This document shows positions 1-8,713 of a stretch of DNA of 55,247 nt, piece after piece; within the stretch, counting starts at the first letter, position 1, and each line of letters begins with the position of its first letter. The stretch covers positions 1-55,247 of the forward strand of contig JBPOJB010000027.1 of the NCBI GenBank assembly GCA_052034005.1, in the 5' to 3' direction. The position numbers and the translations under genes are program-made. Under the pieces are notes generated by a model. That model ran no database searches and was not told the origin of the DNA. It was given only the letters and a program-made list of their open reading frames with translations. This DNA is from JAAYDI01 sp052034005. GTDB lineage: Bacteria > Planctomycetota > Planctomycetia > Pirellulales > Pirellulaceae.

Positions 1-69
1 CCCAAAAACGCGAAGTGCTGGATTTGCTTTGTTTGAACCGCGCGATGAGCGACGTAAGTCTAGTCCTAG

Positions 70-105
70 AAAAGAGAAAGCCGTTCGACTTTTTGGCCGA
101 ACGGC
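70..105 (-). terminator. Intrinsic terminator of tRNA-Pro
   Basis: Perfect 8-bp inverted repeat (80-87 with 98-105, GCCGTTCG/CGAACGGC) just downstream of the tRNA on the minus strand, followed on that strand by the T-rich run TTTCTCTTTT. The T-run orients it to the tRNA. Positions 1-69 show nothing I can identify. Confidence 0.7.
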
Positions 106-121
106 AAAAATGCCAGTCAAG

Positions 122-197
122 TCGGGGTGACTGGATTCGAACCAGCGACCTTTTGACCCCCAGTCAAACGCGCTAGACCAGGCTGCGCTACACCCCG
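122..197 (-). tRNA. tRNA-Pro (anticodon GGG)
   Basis: On the minus strand the sequence folds as a full cloverleaf. The acceptor stem is CGGGGTG/CACCCCG, the T arm reads GGTTCGAATCC, and the anticodon stem TTTGA/TCAAA closes the loop CTGGGGG, giving anticodon GGG, which reads the proline codon CCC. A discriminator A follows the acceptor stem and CCA is not encoded. Confidence 0.95.
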
Positions 198-502
198 CAC
201 GGAGGGAGAACAGGCAGGGGCCCGCACTCCCACTCTGGACACCGAATATGCCAGATTGGTTCGAATTCCACAAGATGACTGGACCCAGACGCGGTGGAAG
301 CACGCCCGTTACCGCCGTTTTTCGGTTCTCTCGCCCCCCGGGGGCCGACGCGCCGGGCGGCTCACGGTGGCTGTCCGGACCGGGCCGGGAGATTACAATG
401 GGGCCCAATGTGGCTCGGCGATCGATCGTCGACCGTCCCAGGTTGCTGCCTGCCCGCCAGCCGCGGCCGCCCTCCCCCAACACCTTTGATTGGAGCCCTT
501 TG
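198..502. other. Intergenic stretch, tRNA-Pro to M16 peptidase
   Basis: The frame of the following gene stays open back to 248. However, a clear signal peptide begins at the ATG at 503, and the upstream residues are Arg/Pro-rich with no recognisable domain. I read this as untranslated promoter and leader DNA. I see no convincing -35/-10 pair. Confidence 0.5.
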
Positions 503-3346
503 ATGCGTCGAATCCTCTCGTCGGCCACTGCAGGTTACGTGCTGTGCATCATGGCCGGTTGGGCCGCAGCCCAGACGCTGCCGACCGACCCGGCGCTGGT
601 CACCGGCCAGCTGGACAACGGGCTGCGGTACCTCGTCCGCCAGCATGCCAACCAGCCGGGCCGGGCGAACGTCTGGCTGCATATCCACTCGGGGTCGCTC
701 AACGAGACCGATCGGCAGCGCGGGCTGGCACACTACCTGGAACATATGGCGTTCAACGGGTCCGAGAACTTCCCGCCCGGGTCGGTCGTGCCCTTCTTCC
801 AGTCGCTGGGCATGACGTTCGGCCGAGACCAGAACGCCTTCACCAGCTTCGAGCAGACGACCTATCAGCTGACGTTGCCGCATGCCGACCCCGACTCGAT
901 TTCAAAAGGACTGACCTACTTCGCCGACGTGCTCTCCCGCCTCCTGCTGCTGCCCGAGGAGATCGACGCCGAGCGGCAGATCATTCAGGAGGAACGGATC
1001 AGCAGCCTCTCGGGCCGCCAACGCACCATGTACTACGTCCTGGAACGGATCGCACCGGGCTCGATCTTCGGCCAGCGGATCGTGATCGGCACGGAAGAGA
1101 CGATCAACAGCGTCCAGCAGGCGGATTTCCAGGACTACTACCAGCACTGGTACGTCGCGTCCAACGCCACGCTCATGGTCGTGGCCGATACGGACCCGCA
1201 AGCAGTCGTGCCGCTGATCGAGCAACATTTCGGGTCCGCCCGCGCGGTCCCCCGGCCGATTCCCCAGAACGTCGGTGTCAAGCCCTACTCGGAGCGCTTC
1301 GCCATTGTGGCCAGCGATCCGGAGATCGAAACCGAACAGGTCTCCATCACGCGGCTCGAGCCGGCGCGCCCCGCCATCACCACCGTCTCGCAGTTCCGGG
1401 ATGACCTGGTTTCCACCTTCGGCCAACGCGCGTTCAACCGCCGCGTGGAGGACAAGGCGGCGACGGGCAACACCAGCTACCTCAGCGGCAGCGTCAGCGC
1501 GGGCAACCAGGCGGGCGCGTTGTACCTGGCCGAGCTGCGCGGGCGTGCCAAGCCGAGCAAGTGGCGCACCGCACTCCGAGAACTCGCGATCGAACTGCAG
1601 CGCGCTCGGCTGTACGGGTTCAGCCAGCGGGAGATCGACGATATCCGGAAGGAGCTGATCAGCAGCGCCCGGCAGGAGGTGGAGACGGAGGCGACGACGC
1701 CGGCCGCCATGCTGATCCGGTCGATGAACACGGCCGTCACGGACGGCGAGCCGATCATGTCGGCCCGGCAGCGGCTGGACCTGATCGAGCAGCTGGTGCC
1801 GTCGATCACGGTGGAGGAAGTGGGCAAGCGGTTCACGGCGGAATTCGATCCCGCGGTCTATGCGGTAACCGCCATCCTGCCCGCCTCGGCCGACGTGCCC
1901 ACACGATCCGAGCTGCTGGAAGTCGCCGCGCAGGCGCTGGCCGTCCAGCCGGATCGGGAAGCGGCCGTCGCCCGCGCCACGCAGCTGATGGATTCGCTGC
2001 CCAAGGCGGGCGAAGTGCGCGAACTGGCCGAGCATGCCTCGGCTGAAGTCTGGTCCGGCTGGCTGTCGAACAACGTGCGTTTCCACTACCGGTATCTGGA
2101 CACGCTCAAGAACGTGGCGATGATGCGCATTTCGCTGATCGGCGGCGAGCTGCATGAGACTGCGGAGAACCGCGGCATCACGAACGCCGCCACCTGTGCC
2201 TGGGCCCGACCTGCGACCACGCGCCTCTCGTCGGCGGACATCCGCAGCCTGATGACCGGCAAGCAGGTGATGGTCAGCGGCGGATCTCTGGGTGGGCGCG
2301 GTGGCCCGGGCGGCGGCATGGGGGTCGGCAGCGCCAACTCGATCTCGCTGATGGTCTTCGGGAGCCCCCAGGATTTCGAGGCCGGTATGCAGCTGGCCCA
2401 CCTGCTGTTGACCGAGCCCAAGCTGGAAGACGCGGCCTTCACCCAGTTCGCGACCGACATGCGCTCGGCACTCCAGCAGGCCGCCAAGAACCCGGAGGAG
2501 ACCGGCCGGCGTGCGATGGCCGGCGCGCCCTACCCAGCCGATGTCGCGCGCACGCAACCGCTGACGCTCGAACAGCTCGACCGCCTGGACCGCGATGCGG
2601 CCCAGGCGCAGCTGGATTGGCTCATCCGGACCTCGCCGATCGAAGTGGCGGTGGTGGGCGACCTGCCGCGGGAACGTGCATTGGAGCTTCTCGCACAGTA
2701 CCTCGGGTCGCTCCCGGCGCGCAGGCCCGTGGAGCCGGGGCTGTACGACGACCTGCGGAAGCTGGACCGGCCGGTCGGGCCGCGGATGATCGACCTGGCC
2801 GTCGAGTCCGAGACGCAGAAGGCATTTGTGTACCTGGGCTTCTACGGGCCCGATCAGACGAACGTGCCGGACGTGCGGTCGATGACGTTGGCCACGCGGA
2901 TCCTGTCGACGCGGATGATCCAAGAGGTCCGGGAGCAGGAGCAGCTGGTCTACGGCATCTCGGCCGCCCTGATGCCCGGCGCGACCTACCCTGGCTTCGG
3001 GACGATCGCCTCGATGTCCACCACGGATCCGGGCAAGGCCGACCGGTTGCTTGAGAAAGTGACTTCGATGTTCGGCCGGATGGCCACCGAAGAGGTCTCC
3101 GAGGAGGAGCTGTCGGTCGCCAAGCTGCAGATCGACAACACGCTGAGAGACCGCATGCGGGAGCCGGCGTTCTGGCTCGGCTGTCTGGCGCAGATGACAT
3201 TTGACCAAACGGATCTGGACGACGTGATGGAGGCCCCGGCCGCGTATCAGGCGATCACGGCCGAGCAAGTGCGCGACGCGTTCGCCCGGTATTACGCGCC
3301 CGCCACGTCGCTGGCCGTCCGGGTCTTGCCGGTCGAGAAGCCGTAG
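503..3346 (+). CDS. Exported M16 family zinc metallopeptidase (pitrilysin/PqqL-like)
   Basis: A protein of 947 residues. The first ~24 residues form a signal peptide ending near AAAQ, so it should act outside the cytoplasm. The inverted zinc motif HxxEH is H77-Y-L-E80-H81, followed by the conserved MAFNGS. The second half repeats the M16 fold (R/Y-type stretch around QEVREQEQLVYGIS), as in single-chain two-domain M16 enzymes that degrade peptides. A Gly-rich stretch (GGRGGPGGGMG) lies between the halves. I chose ATG 503 rather than an upstream start because the signal peptide begins there. It is followed by pyrF after 98 bp on the same strand, with no evident functional link. Family assignment is firm; the substrate is unknown. 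Confidence 0.88.
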   Translation: MRRILSSATAGYVLCIMAGWAAAQTLPTDPALVTGQLDNGLRYLVRQHANQPGRANVWLHIHSGSLNETDRQRGLAHYLEHMAFNGSENFPPGSVVPFFQSLGMTFGRDQNAFTSFEQTTYQLTLPHADPDSISKGLTYFADVLSRLLLLPEEIDAERQIIQEERISSLSGRQRTMYYVLERIAPGSIFGQRIVIGTEETINSVQQADFQDYYQHWYVASNATLMVVADTDPQAVVPLIEQHFGSARAVPRPIPQNVGVKPYSERFAIVASDPEIETEQVSITRLEPARPAITTVSQFRDDLVSTFGQRAFNRRVEDKAATGNTSYLSGSVSAGNQAGALYLAELRGRAKPSKWRTALRELAIELQRARLYGFSQREIDDIRKELISSARQEVETEATTPAAMLIRSMNTAVTDGEPIMSARQRLDLIEQLVPSITVEEVGKRFTAEFDPAVYAVTAILPASADVPTRSELLEVAAQALAVQPDREAAVARATQLMDSLPKAGEVRELAEHASAEVWSGWLSNNVRFHYRYLDTLKNVAMMRISLIGGELHETAENRGITNAATCAWARPATTRLSSADIRSLMTGKQVMVSGGSLGGRGGPGGGMGVGSANSISLMVFGSPQDFEAGMQLAHLLLTEPKLEDAAFTQFATDMRSALQQAAKNPEETGRRAMAGAPYPADVARTQPLTLEQLDRLDRDAAQAQLDWLIRTSPIEVAVVGDLPRERALELLAQYLGSLPARRPVEPGLYDDLRKLDRPVGPRMIDLAVESETQKAFVYLGFYGPDQTNVPDVRSMTLATRILSTRMIQEVREQEQLVYGISAALMPGATYPGFGTIASMSTTDPGKADRLLEKVTSMFGRMATEEVSEEELSVAKLQIDNTLRDRMREPAFWLGCLAQMTFDQTDLDDVMEAPAAYQAITAEQVRDAFARYYAPATSLAVRVLPVEKP

Positions 3347-3444
3347 GGCGTTCCGGCGGACCGGGCGGGGGCGGCAGCGGATGGGGCCCGGCGACGGGCC
3401 GCGCGTGCGCGGTCCGCGCGAACCGCGAAACAGGAGGGTGCGCC

Positions 3445-4371
3445 GTGGCACACTTTGCCGATCGATTGGCCGCCGCGTTGCGGCGCTGTGGCAACCCGGT
3501 GATGGTCGGGTTGGACCCGCGCGCGGCAAGCCTGCCGGCACCGCTGCGCGAGCGGCTGGACGACCGCGACATGGAGGCGGTGGCACGCGCCTACATGGTG
3601 TTCTGCCGCGACGTGATCGACACCGTGGCGCCGCTGGTGGCGGTGGTCAAGCCGCAGGCGGCGTTTTTCGAGCAGTTGGGCCCGCCCGGCACGGCCGCGC
3701 TCGGGGAGGTGATCGCCCACGCGCGCCGCCAGGGACTGCTGGTCGTGATCGATGGGAAGCGCAACGATATCGGGACCACGGCGGCGGTGTATGCCGAAGC
3801 CTACCTGGGGCCCGGCGGGCAGAGCGCCTGGGGCGGCGACGCGCTGACCGTCAGCCCGTACCTTGGCGCGGACAGCCTCCAGCCGTTTGTGGATCGCGCG
3901 CTCGAGCGTGGCGCGGGGGTCTTCGTGCTGGTCAAGACCTCCAATCCCGGCAGCGGACTGTTCCAGGACCTGCGCACCGCGGACGGCCGGACACTGTATC
4001 AGCATGTTGCGGCGTTCGTCCAGGACGCGGCTCGGAACACGTGTGGCGCCTGCGGGTACGGCGTGGTGGGCGCCGTGGTGGGCGCCACCTATCCGCAGCA
4101 ACTGGCGGAGCTGCGGCAGGCGATGCCCAACACCTGGCTGTTGGTGCCCGGGTACGGTGTGCAAGGGGCGGGCGCGCGCGACGTGCGTGACGCCTTCGCG
4201 CCGGACGGCCTGGGCGCCGTCGTCAACAACGCGCGGGGGATCATCTTCGCGTACGAACGGGCTGAGTACCAGGCGCGATTCGCGCCCGCCCAGTGGCAGC
4301 GGGCCGTCGAAGCGGCAACGCGCGACATGATCGACCAACTGCGCAGCGAGACGGCCGCCGGACGGCTGTGA
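3445..4371 (+). CDS. pyrF: Orotidine 5'-phosphate decarboxylase (type 2)
   Basis: Catalyses the last step of UMP synthesis, decarboxylation of orotidine 5'-phosphate, in the cytoplasm. It is 308 residues, the length typical of the longer type 2 subfamily. The active-site motif DGKRNDIG is intact, preceded by VVKPQAAFFE and followed by TVSPYLGADSL and VKTSNPGSG, all characteristic of the family. The start is GTG at 3445, with the Shine-Dalgarno AGGAGG at 3432-3437. The gene ends at the edge of a 1.3-kb repeat block, so it is probably the last gene of its transcript. Confidence 0.93.
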   Translation: MAHFADRLAAALRRCGNPVMVGLDPRAASLPAPLRERLDDRDMEAVARAYMVFCRDVIDTVAPLVAVVKPQAAFFEQLGPPGTAALGEVIAHARRQGLLVVIDGKRNDIGTTAAVYAEAYLGPGGQSAWGGDALTVSPYLGADSLQPFVDRALERGAGVFVLVKTSNPGSGLFQDLRTADGRTLYQHVAAFVQDAARNTCGACGYGVVGAVVGATYPQQLAELRQAMPNTWLLVPGYGVQGAGARDVRDAFAPDGLGAVVNNARGIIFAYERAEYQARFAPAQWQRAVEAATRDMIDQLRSETAAGRL

Positions 4372-4437
4372 GTATTATGTAGTCGAGCCGTGGTTTTGTG
4401 CAAATGACCGTCCGCGATGCGGCAAGACCCTCTTGGG

Positions 4438-4603
4438 GAATGACGAAGCCCGAAATACCCAAGCCCGAAGGAATGACGAAGCCCGAAGCCCAAAGAGCTC
4501 ATGCGGTCAACCGAAGATGATGCTCGTGCGAACGTCCGGCTCGTCATTCGTGCTTCGTCATTCGAGCTTCCTTCGGGCTTGGGTATTTCGTGCTTCGTCA
4601 TTC
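4438..4603. repeat. 36-bp near-perfect inverted repeat with 94-bp spacer
   Basis: Left arm 4438-4473 and right arm 4568-4603 are reverse complements at 35 of 36 positions. The arms are built from a short motif (AATGACGAAGCCCGAA and variants) that recurs inside them, and the spacer holds a further partial copy at 4474-4489. The outer end of the right arm (4592-4612) recurs exactly at 10838-10858 in block B. It could form a cruciform or a long RNA hairpin. Confidence 0.85.
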
Positions 4604-4806
4604 TCATCCATGCCCCTGGAACCCGATGCCACCGCGCTCGTTTTGACCGAAGGCCATGTTCACCGCCACCATGATGGATGACCATGGCAAACGAGCCATC
4701 GATGCCGCCGACCATGCTCGACACGTGCCAATATCGACGCGACCTGTTCGCCGTTGCTATGACCGCCATGATGCGGAACATGACGTTCGCCGCCACAAGG
4801 CGTGAT

Positions 4807-4892
4807 GTTGGCCTTCGGCCAACCGGTTCCTTACGTCGTCTTGTTCCTCGGGCGTTGCCCGAGGCTACGATGACCGTTGGCCTTCGGCCAAC
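4807..4892. repeat. Cluster of short perfect palindromes
   Basis: GTTGGCCTTCGGCCAAC occurs twice (4807-4823 and 4876-4892) around CCTCGGGCGTTGCCCGAGG (4846-4864). Each is a perfect hairpin with a TTC-type or GTT-type loop, resembling REP-like elements. No T-run follows them, so I do not call them terminators. Confidence 0.75.
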
Positions 4893-4982
4893 GTGTTTGC
4901 CATCACGACATGCGGTTCGCAGAGTGTTGCCCGAGGCGCCATGGTGCAGTCAAGCCGTGGTTTTGTGTGGGTAGGTCATTCG

Positions 4983-5160
4983 CCTTGGGCTGTGATCGAG
5001 CTGGCCCTGCGGGACGGAAGAGGCCGTCTTCGTATCGTCGATGAGCACGGCGCAAGTCGCAGAGGGCCAGACCAGGCGCAAAACAGGTTAGATGGGGCGC
5101 GGAACACTAACGACGAACGTTAACCGTTAACCGTTAAAACACCTTGGTTCTTTCACGTCG
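4983..5160. repeat. Dispersed ~150-bp element, copy A1
   Basis: Begins around CTTGGGCTGTGATC. It runs through GGGACGGAAGAGGCCGTCTT and GATGGGGCGCGGAAC to TTCTTTCACGTCGCCA. Similar copies are at 5505-5647, 10964-11130 and 11595-11751, with a shorter one near 32020-32100. In both large blocks two direct copies bracket the tandem array. Confidence 0.75.
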
Positions 5161-5181
5161 CCACCTTTCACCCCCCTCGGT

Positions 5182-5255
5182 CCCCCCTTGTATAAGGGGG
5201 GAAGATAGTGGTTTCACATTCACCCCCCTCGGTTCCCCCTCGTATAAGGGGGGAA
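5182..5255. repeat. Two C-rich/G-rich palindromes
   Basis: CCCCCCTTGTATAAGGGGGG at 5182-5201 and a close copy at about 5234-5252 can each form a hairpin with a GTAT-type loop. Block B carries the same pair at about 11151-11170 and 11203-11222. They lie just before the tandem array in both blocks. Confidence 0.75.
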
Positions 5256-5310
5256 GGTGTCTGTTGGCGCTCCGCCTTCTTCCCTCTGCACTCCTCTCCC
5301 TTCTTCCCTT

Positions 5311-5457
5311 CTGCACTCTGCACTCCTTGTTCTGCACTCTGCACTCGTTTTCTGCTCTTCTTCCCTTCTGCACTCTGCACTCCTTGTTCTGCACTCTGCA
5401 CTCGGTCTTCCTCTTCCCTTCTGCACTCTGCACTCCTTGTTCTGCACTCTGCACTCG
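5311..5457. repeat. Minisatellite, 3 units of 53-57 bp
   Basis: A 37-bp core starts at 5311, 5368 and 5421. Each core is two copies of CTGCACTCTGCACTC separated by CTTGTT. The cores are joined by pyrimidine-rich linkers (TTTTCTGCTCTTCTTCCCTT type). The strand asymmetry is strong, one strand being almost purine-only in the linkers. A longer array of the same unit is at 11283-11544. Confidence 0.9.
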
Positions 5458-5504
5458 TCTTCTGCTCTTCTTCCTTCCCGCTTCTCCGCTCCCCGTTTTT
5501 CGGG

Positions 5505-5647
5505 ACGGACGAGACCGTCTTCGTATGGCCGCTTGGCACGGCACAAGTCGTAGAGGGCCAGAGCGGGCGTCAAGCAGGTCGATGGGGCGCGGAACGCCAA
5601 CGACAGACGTTAACCGTTGAAACACCTGGATTCTTTCACGTCGCCAG
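5505..5647. repeat. Dispersed ~150-bp element, copy A2
   Basis: A second copy of the element seen at 4983-5160, in the same orientation, placed after the tandem array. It ends with TTCTTTCACGTCGCCA 28 bp from the ndk stop codon. Confidence 0.75.
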
Positions 5648-5674
5648 TGCCCGGCCGGGAATCGTGGCGATTTG

Positions 5675-6133
5675 TCATTCGTCCGCGGCGCGGAGCCAGG
5701 GTCGCAGCGTCAACTCGCACGGACAGATCTCGGCGTCGGAGAAGTAGAGCGGGATCTCGCGCGCGGCGGCCTCGGGCCCGTCGGACGCATGGACGAGGTT
5801 CATTTGCCGGCTGCTGCTGAAATCGCCGCGGATCGTGCCTGCCGGGGATTGCAGGCCGCTGGTGGCGCCCAGCATCTCGCGCACGACTCGGATCGCCTCG
5901 GGCCCTTCGACGACCATCGCGACGACGGGCGCGCCGGTGATGAACTGTTCCAGGCTGGGGTAGAAGGGCTTCTGCACGTGCTCGGCGTAGTGCCGCCTGG
6001 CCAGGTCCGGCGCGATCCGCATCATCTTCATGGCGACGATGTTGAACCCTTTGTTCTCGAACCGCGTGATGATCCGGCCCATGAGACGGCGTTGGACGCA
6101 GTCGGGTTTCAGCAGGACGAGGGTGCGCTCCAT
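5675..6133 (-). CDS. ndk: Nucleoside diphosphate kinase
   Basis: Transfers the gamma phosphate between nucleoside triphosphates and diphosphates through a phosphohistidine. It has 152 residues, close to the usual 140-150. It opens with the family signature ERTLVLLKPDCVQRRLMG. The active-site histidine is H115 in NLVHASDG. The C-terminus (ELTLRPWLRAADE) is slightly longer than in E. coli Ndk. The frame is open further upstream, but that is a shadow of the neighbouring gene; ATG 6133 gives the correct N-terminus. It lies 23 bp downstream of an M16B peptidase gene on the same strand and may be co-transcribed. Confidence 0.95.
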   Translation of the reverse strand: MERTLVLLKPDCVQRRLMGRIITRFENKGFNIVAMKMMRIAPDLARRHYAEHVQKPFYPSLEQFITGAPVVAMVVEGPEAIRVVREMLGATSGLQSPAGTIRGDFSSSRQMNLVHASDGPEAAAREIPLYFSDAEICPCELTLRPWLRAADE

Positions 6134-6156
6134 GAGAGTGGGTCTCCGGTTGATGT

Positions 6157-7395
6157 CTAGTGCGGGACGATCAGCTCGCGCAGGGGCCCGACGGCGACGG
6201 TGCTGTGGGTTGTGAGCGGGTATTGTTCCAGCACGCCGGCGACATCCGCCCGCGACACGGCCCGATACGACGCGACGATCTCCCGCACCGACTGGTAGGC
6301 GCGCCGCTGCAGCCAGTTCTCGCCGAGTGCGAACAGCCGGTTGGTCGGCCGTTCGCTGTGGAGGACGATCTGCGAGCAGATCTTGTTCTGGGCCTGCGCC
6401 AGTTCGTCGCTGGTGATCCCATCGCGTTCCGCGGTGCGGAGCGTATCGTGCATGATCTGCAAGTTGGCGGCCGTCTCCTCGGGCGCGCCGCAGAGCAGCG
6501 ACATGTAGATGCCGGCGCCTTGGAACTCGCACGAGTACATGACGGCGCATTCCGCGCGTCCGCTGTCGATGAGCGACCAGAAGAACCGGCTGCCGCTGTC
6601 ATCGCCGATGATGGTGCTGAGGATCCGCGCCGCGTACCGGCTCTCGTCCTCCGCGCCCGGGCCGTTGGCGATCTGGACCACGTACTCCTGCGAGGCGATT
6701 TCGTTGGGGAAGACGCGGCAGGTGCAGTTCGGGGCGGCGCGCGGTGTGAGCCGTTCGGCGCGTTCGGCACGCCAGTGGCCGCACTTCTGCTCGGCCATCC
6801 GGACGAGCCGGTCGAAATCCACGTTGCCGGCGGCCGCCAGGGTCATGTTATTGGGCGCGTAGCGGCGAGCGAAGTACTCGCGCATCTGATCTGGCGACAG
6901 GGCGGCGACGCTGGCGATGGAGCCCAGCACGCTGCGGGCGAGCGGGTGCTGCTGGAAGTGCAACGCCATGCTCTTCTCGTGCGCGCCGAACGGAGGCTGG
7001 TCCTCGTACTTGGCGATCTCCTCCAGGATCACCTGCTTCTCCGTCTCGAAATCGTCCGGGCGCAGCGACGGGCGCATGATGTCCGCCAGCAGGTCGAGGG
7101 CCCGGTCCTGGTATTCCGGCAGGACCGTGATGTAGTACGCCGTCTGCTCCTCGTTGGTGAACGCGTTCGACTGGGCGCCCATCTCGTCCAGCTCGCGGTT
7201 CACGTCGGCGGCCGAGCGGGTGGGCGTGCCCTTGAACGCCATATGCTCGAGGAAGTGGCTGATGCCCGACAACGAATCCGTCTCGTCCCGGGACCCGGTC
7301 TGCACGAAGAACCCCAGGGCGGTCGAGTACGCCGCCGGGTTGCACTCGGCGATGATGTCCAAGCCGTTCGGGAGCGCGTGGTGGCGGAATATCAA
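6157..7395 (-). CDS. M16B zinc peptidase, catalytic subunit
   Basis: A 412-residue processing-peptidase-like protein. The inverted zinc motif is H47-F-L-E50-H51 followed by MAFKGT, with the distal glutamate in VILEEIAKYED near residue 125. There is no signal peptide, so it is probably cytoplasmic. The start codon overlaps the stop of the upstream gene by 4 bp (7392-7395), so the two are translationally coupled. That partner has the same fold and length but no zinc motif. This active/inactive arrangement is known for M16B heterodimers such as mitochondrial processing peptidase and Sphingomonas M16B pairs. Substrate unknown. Confidence 0.9.
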   Translation of the reverse strand: MIFRHHALPNGLDIIAECNPAAYSTALGFFVQTGSRDETDSLSGISHFLEHMAFKGTPTRSAADVNRELDEMGAQSNAFTNEEQTAYYITVLPEYQDRALDLLADIMRPSLRPDDFETEKQVILEEIAKYEDQPPFGAHEKSMALHFQQHPLARSVLGSIASVAALSPDQMREYFARRYAPNNMTLAAAGNVDFDRLVRMAEQKCGHWRAERAERLTPRAAPNCTCRVFPNEIASQEYVVQIANGPGAEDESRYAARILSTIIGDDSGSRFFWSLIDSGRAECAVMYSCEFQGAGIYMSLLCGAPEETAANLQIMHDTLRTAERDGITSDELAQAQNKICSQIVLHSERPTNRLFALGENWLQRRAYQSVREIVASYRAVSRADVAGVLEQYPLTTHSTVAVGPLRELIVPH

Positions 7396-8630
7396 CTCGG
7401 TAGCTCCAGTTCACGCGGACCCAGCGTCACGACGAGAAAATCGGCGGGAGGATGGTCGGCCAGGTAATGGTTGATACTGTCGCAGGTCAGCTGGTCCACG
7501 ATCCGGCCGACCTCGTCCAGCGTCTGGACGCGCCCCAGGTAGTACCAGTCGGCGGCGATCGAACTGCTCCGCGCCGAACTGGACTCCTGCTGCATGATCA
7601 GCGAACTCTTGAGGCGCGCCTTGAGCCGCTGGAGTTCGTCCGGGCGCACGCCGGCGGCCAGCTCCCTGAGTTCGTGGATCACGACGTCCAGCGTCTCCTG
7701 AGCGCGCTCGGCCGTCGTCCCGGCGTAGCAGAACACGGACCCGCGGTCGCGCAGCGTGTGGCAGACGGCATAGACGGCGTAGCACAACCCGCGCTTCTCG
7801 CGCACCTCGGTGAACAGCCGCGAACTCATGCCGTCGCTCAACACGCCCACGGCCGCACGCGCTTGATAGTAGTCGGGATGCGCGTACGGCACGCTTTCGT
7901 AGCTGATCGTGATGTGCGTCTGGTTCGATTCGTGCGGGATGTGGCAGGGCGTGCCGCTGCCCGGCAGCTCGGCCTGGCAGGGCACCGGGCTCGCCGCCCA
8001 ATCCGCGAAGCGGCACCCCACTTCGTCCCGCAGCCGCGGGAAGTCGATCTTTCCCGCGACGCTCAGGATCGCGCCGTTGGGCCGGTAGGTGTCCGCGAAG
8101 AAGCGGCGGACGTCGTCGAGCGTGATTCGGCGCAGCGCTTCGAGCGTGCCCTGGCTGTGCCGGCCGTACGGGTCTCCATAGCGCCGCAGCCGCAGCTCGC
8201 GCATCGCCCGCTGTGCCAGGTCATCCTCCAACGCCCGGATCTCCTGCATGCAGGCCTGGCGCGCGTCCTCCAACTGGTCGGCCGGCAGGTGCGGGCGCTG
8301 GACCAGATCGGCGTGGATGGCGATCGCCTCGATCAGCTTCTCGGCCGGCATCGCGCCACCCAGGCTCGTGTGCGCGTTGGAGACCGACGCGCTGTGGTCG
8401 ACCCCCAGGTTCTCCAGGTCGCACACGAACTGCCGGCTGTCACGCGCCCCGCAACCGCGCTGTACCATCTCGCACGTCAGGTTGGCCAGCCCCAGCAGCG
8501 GTCGGGGGTCACGCGCACAGCCGCCCGGCACCAGCAGCGAGAACGCGGCCGACTCCACCCAGTCCATCCGCTGCGTGACCAGCGTCAAGCCGTTCTCGTA
8601 CTCGTGGATCTGGATGGGCTCGGTCACCAT
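7392..8630 (-). CDS. M16B peptidase-like protein, non-catalytic partner
   Basis: Also 412 residues and of the same fold. Where the catalytic subunit reads SHFLEHM, this one reads ANLTCEM, so all HxxEH zinc ligands except the glutamate are lost and it cannot bind zinc in the usual way. The C-terminal half keeps the conserved stretch SSRLFTEVREKRGLCYAVYA, the R/Y region that in other M16B pairs holds the substrate. I place the start at ATG 8630 (MVTEPIQIHEYENGLTLV), which lines up with the beginning of the M16 domain. It is first in an operon with the catalytic subunit and possibly ndk. Confidence 0.87.
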   Translation of the reverse strand: MVTEPIQIHEYENGLTLVTQRMDWVESAAFSLLVPGGCARDPRPLLGLANLTCEMVQRGCGARDSRQFVCDLENLGVDHSASVSNAHTSLGGAMPAEKLIEAIAIHADLVQRPHLPADQLEDARQACMQEIRALEDDLAQRAMRELRLRRYGDPYGRHSQGTLEALRRITLDDVRRFFADTYRPNGAILSVAGKIDFPRLRDEVGCRFADWAASPVPCQAELPGSGTPCHIPHESNQTHITISYESVPYAHPDYYQARAAVGVLSDGMSSRLFTEVREKRGLCYAVYAVCHTLRDRGSVFCYAGTTAERAQETLDVVIHELRELAAGVRPDELQRLKARLKSSLIMQQESSSARSSSIAADWYYLGRVQTLDEVGRIVDQLTCDSINHYLADHPPADFLVVTLGPRELELPS

Positions 8631-8713
8631 GGTCCTTTCGCCGTGAACTGGGGGCTCGCCGCGCGCCCGGCCACCGCCCGTCTCATGCCAAGCCCTAGAG
8701 CGTACTGGGCCCC

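Larger units (their letters stand above)
4372..5674. repeat. Mosaic intergenic repeat block A
   Basis: About 1.3 kb without a credible gene, between pyrF (plus) and the 3' end of ndk (minus). In order it holds a 36-bp inverted repeat, small perfect palindromes, a ~150-bp dispersed element, two C-rich/G-rich palindromes, a 53-57-bp tandem array and a second copy of the ~150-bp element. The same modules recur in block B (10705-11739). Several frames are open through the tandem array on both strands, but only because its unit length is often a multiple of three; they are low-complexity artefacts. Confidence 0.85.

Noticed and set aside
248..502. 85-residue N-terminal extension of the M16 peptidase
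   Set aside because: A signal peptide starts at 503; the extension is Arg/Pro-rich and would bury it.
902..3586. 894-residue frame antisense to the M16 peptidase
   Set aside because: It is a GC-skew shadow: composition is Arg/His/Gly-rich with no domain, and it lies opposite a well-supported gene.
5134..5747. Several long open frames on both strands through block A encoding repeated CRVQ/SAEQ or CTLHS peptides
   Set aside because: They exist because the repeat unit length and lack of stops keep all frames open. The peptides are low complexity, there is no start signal, and the same appears in block B.
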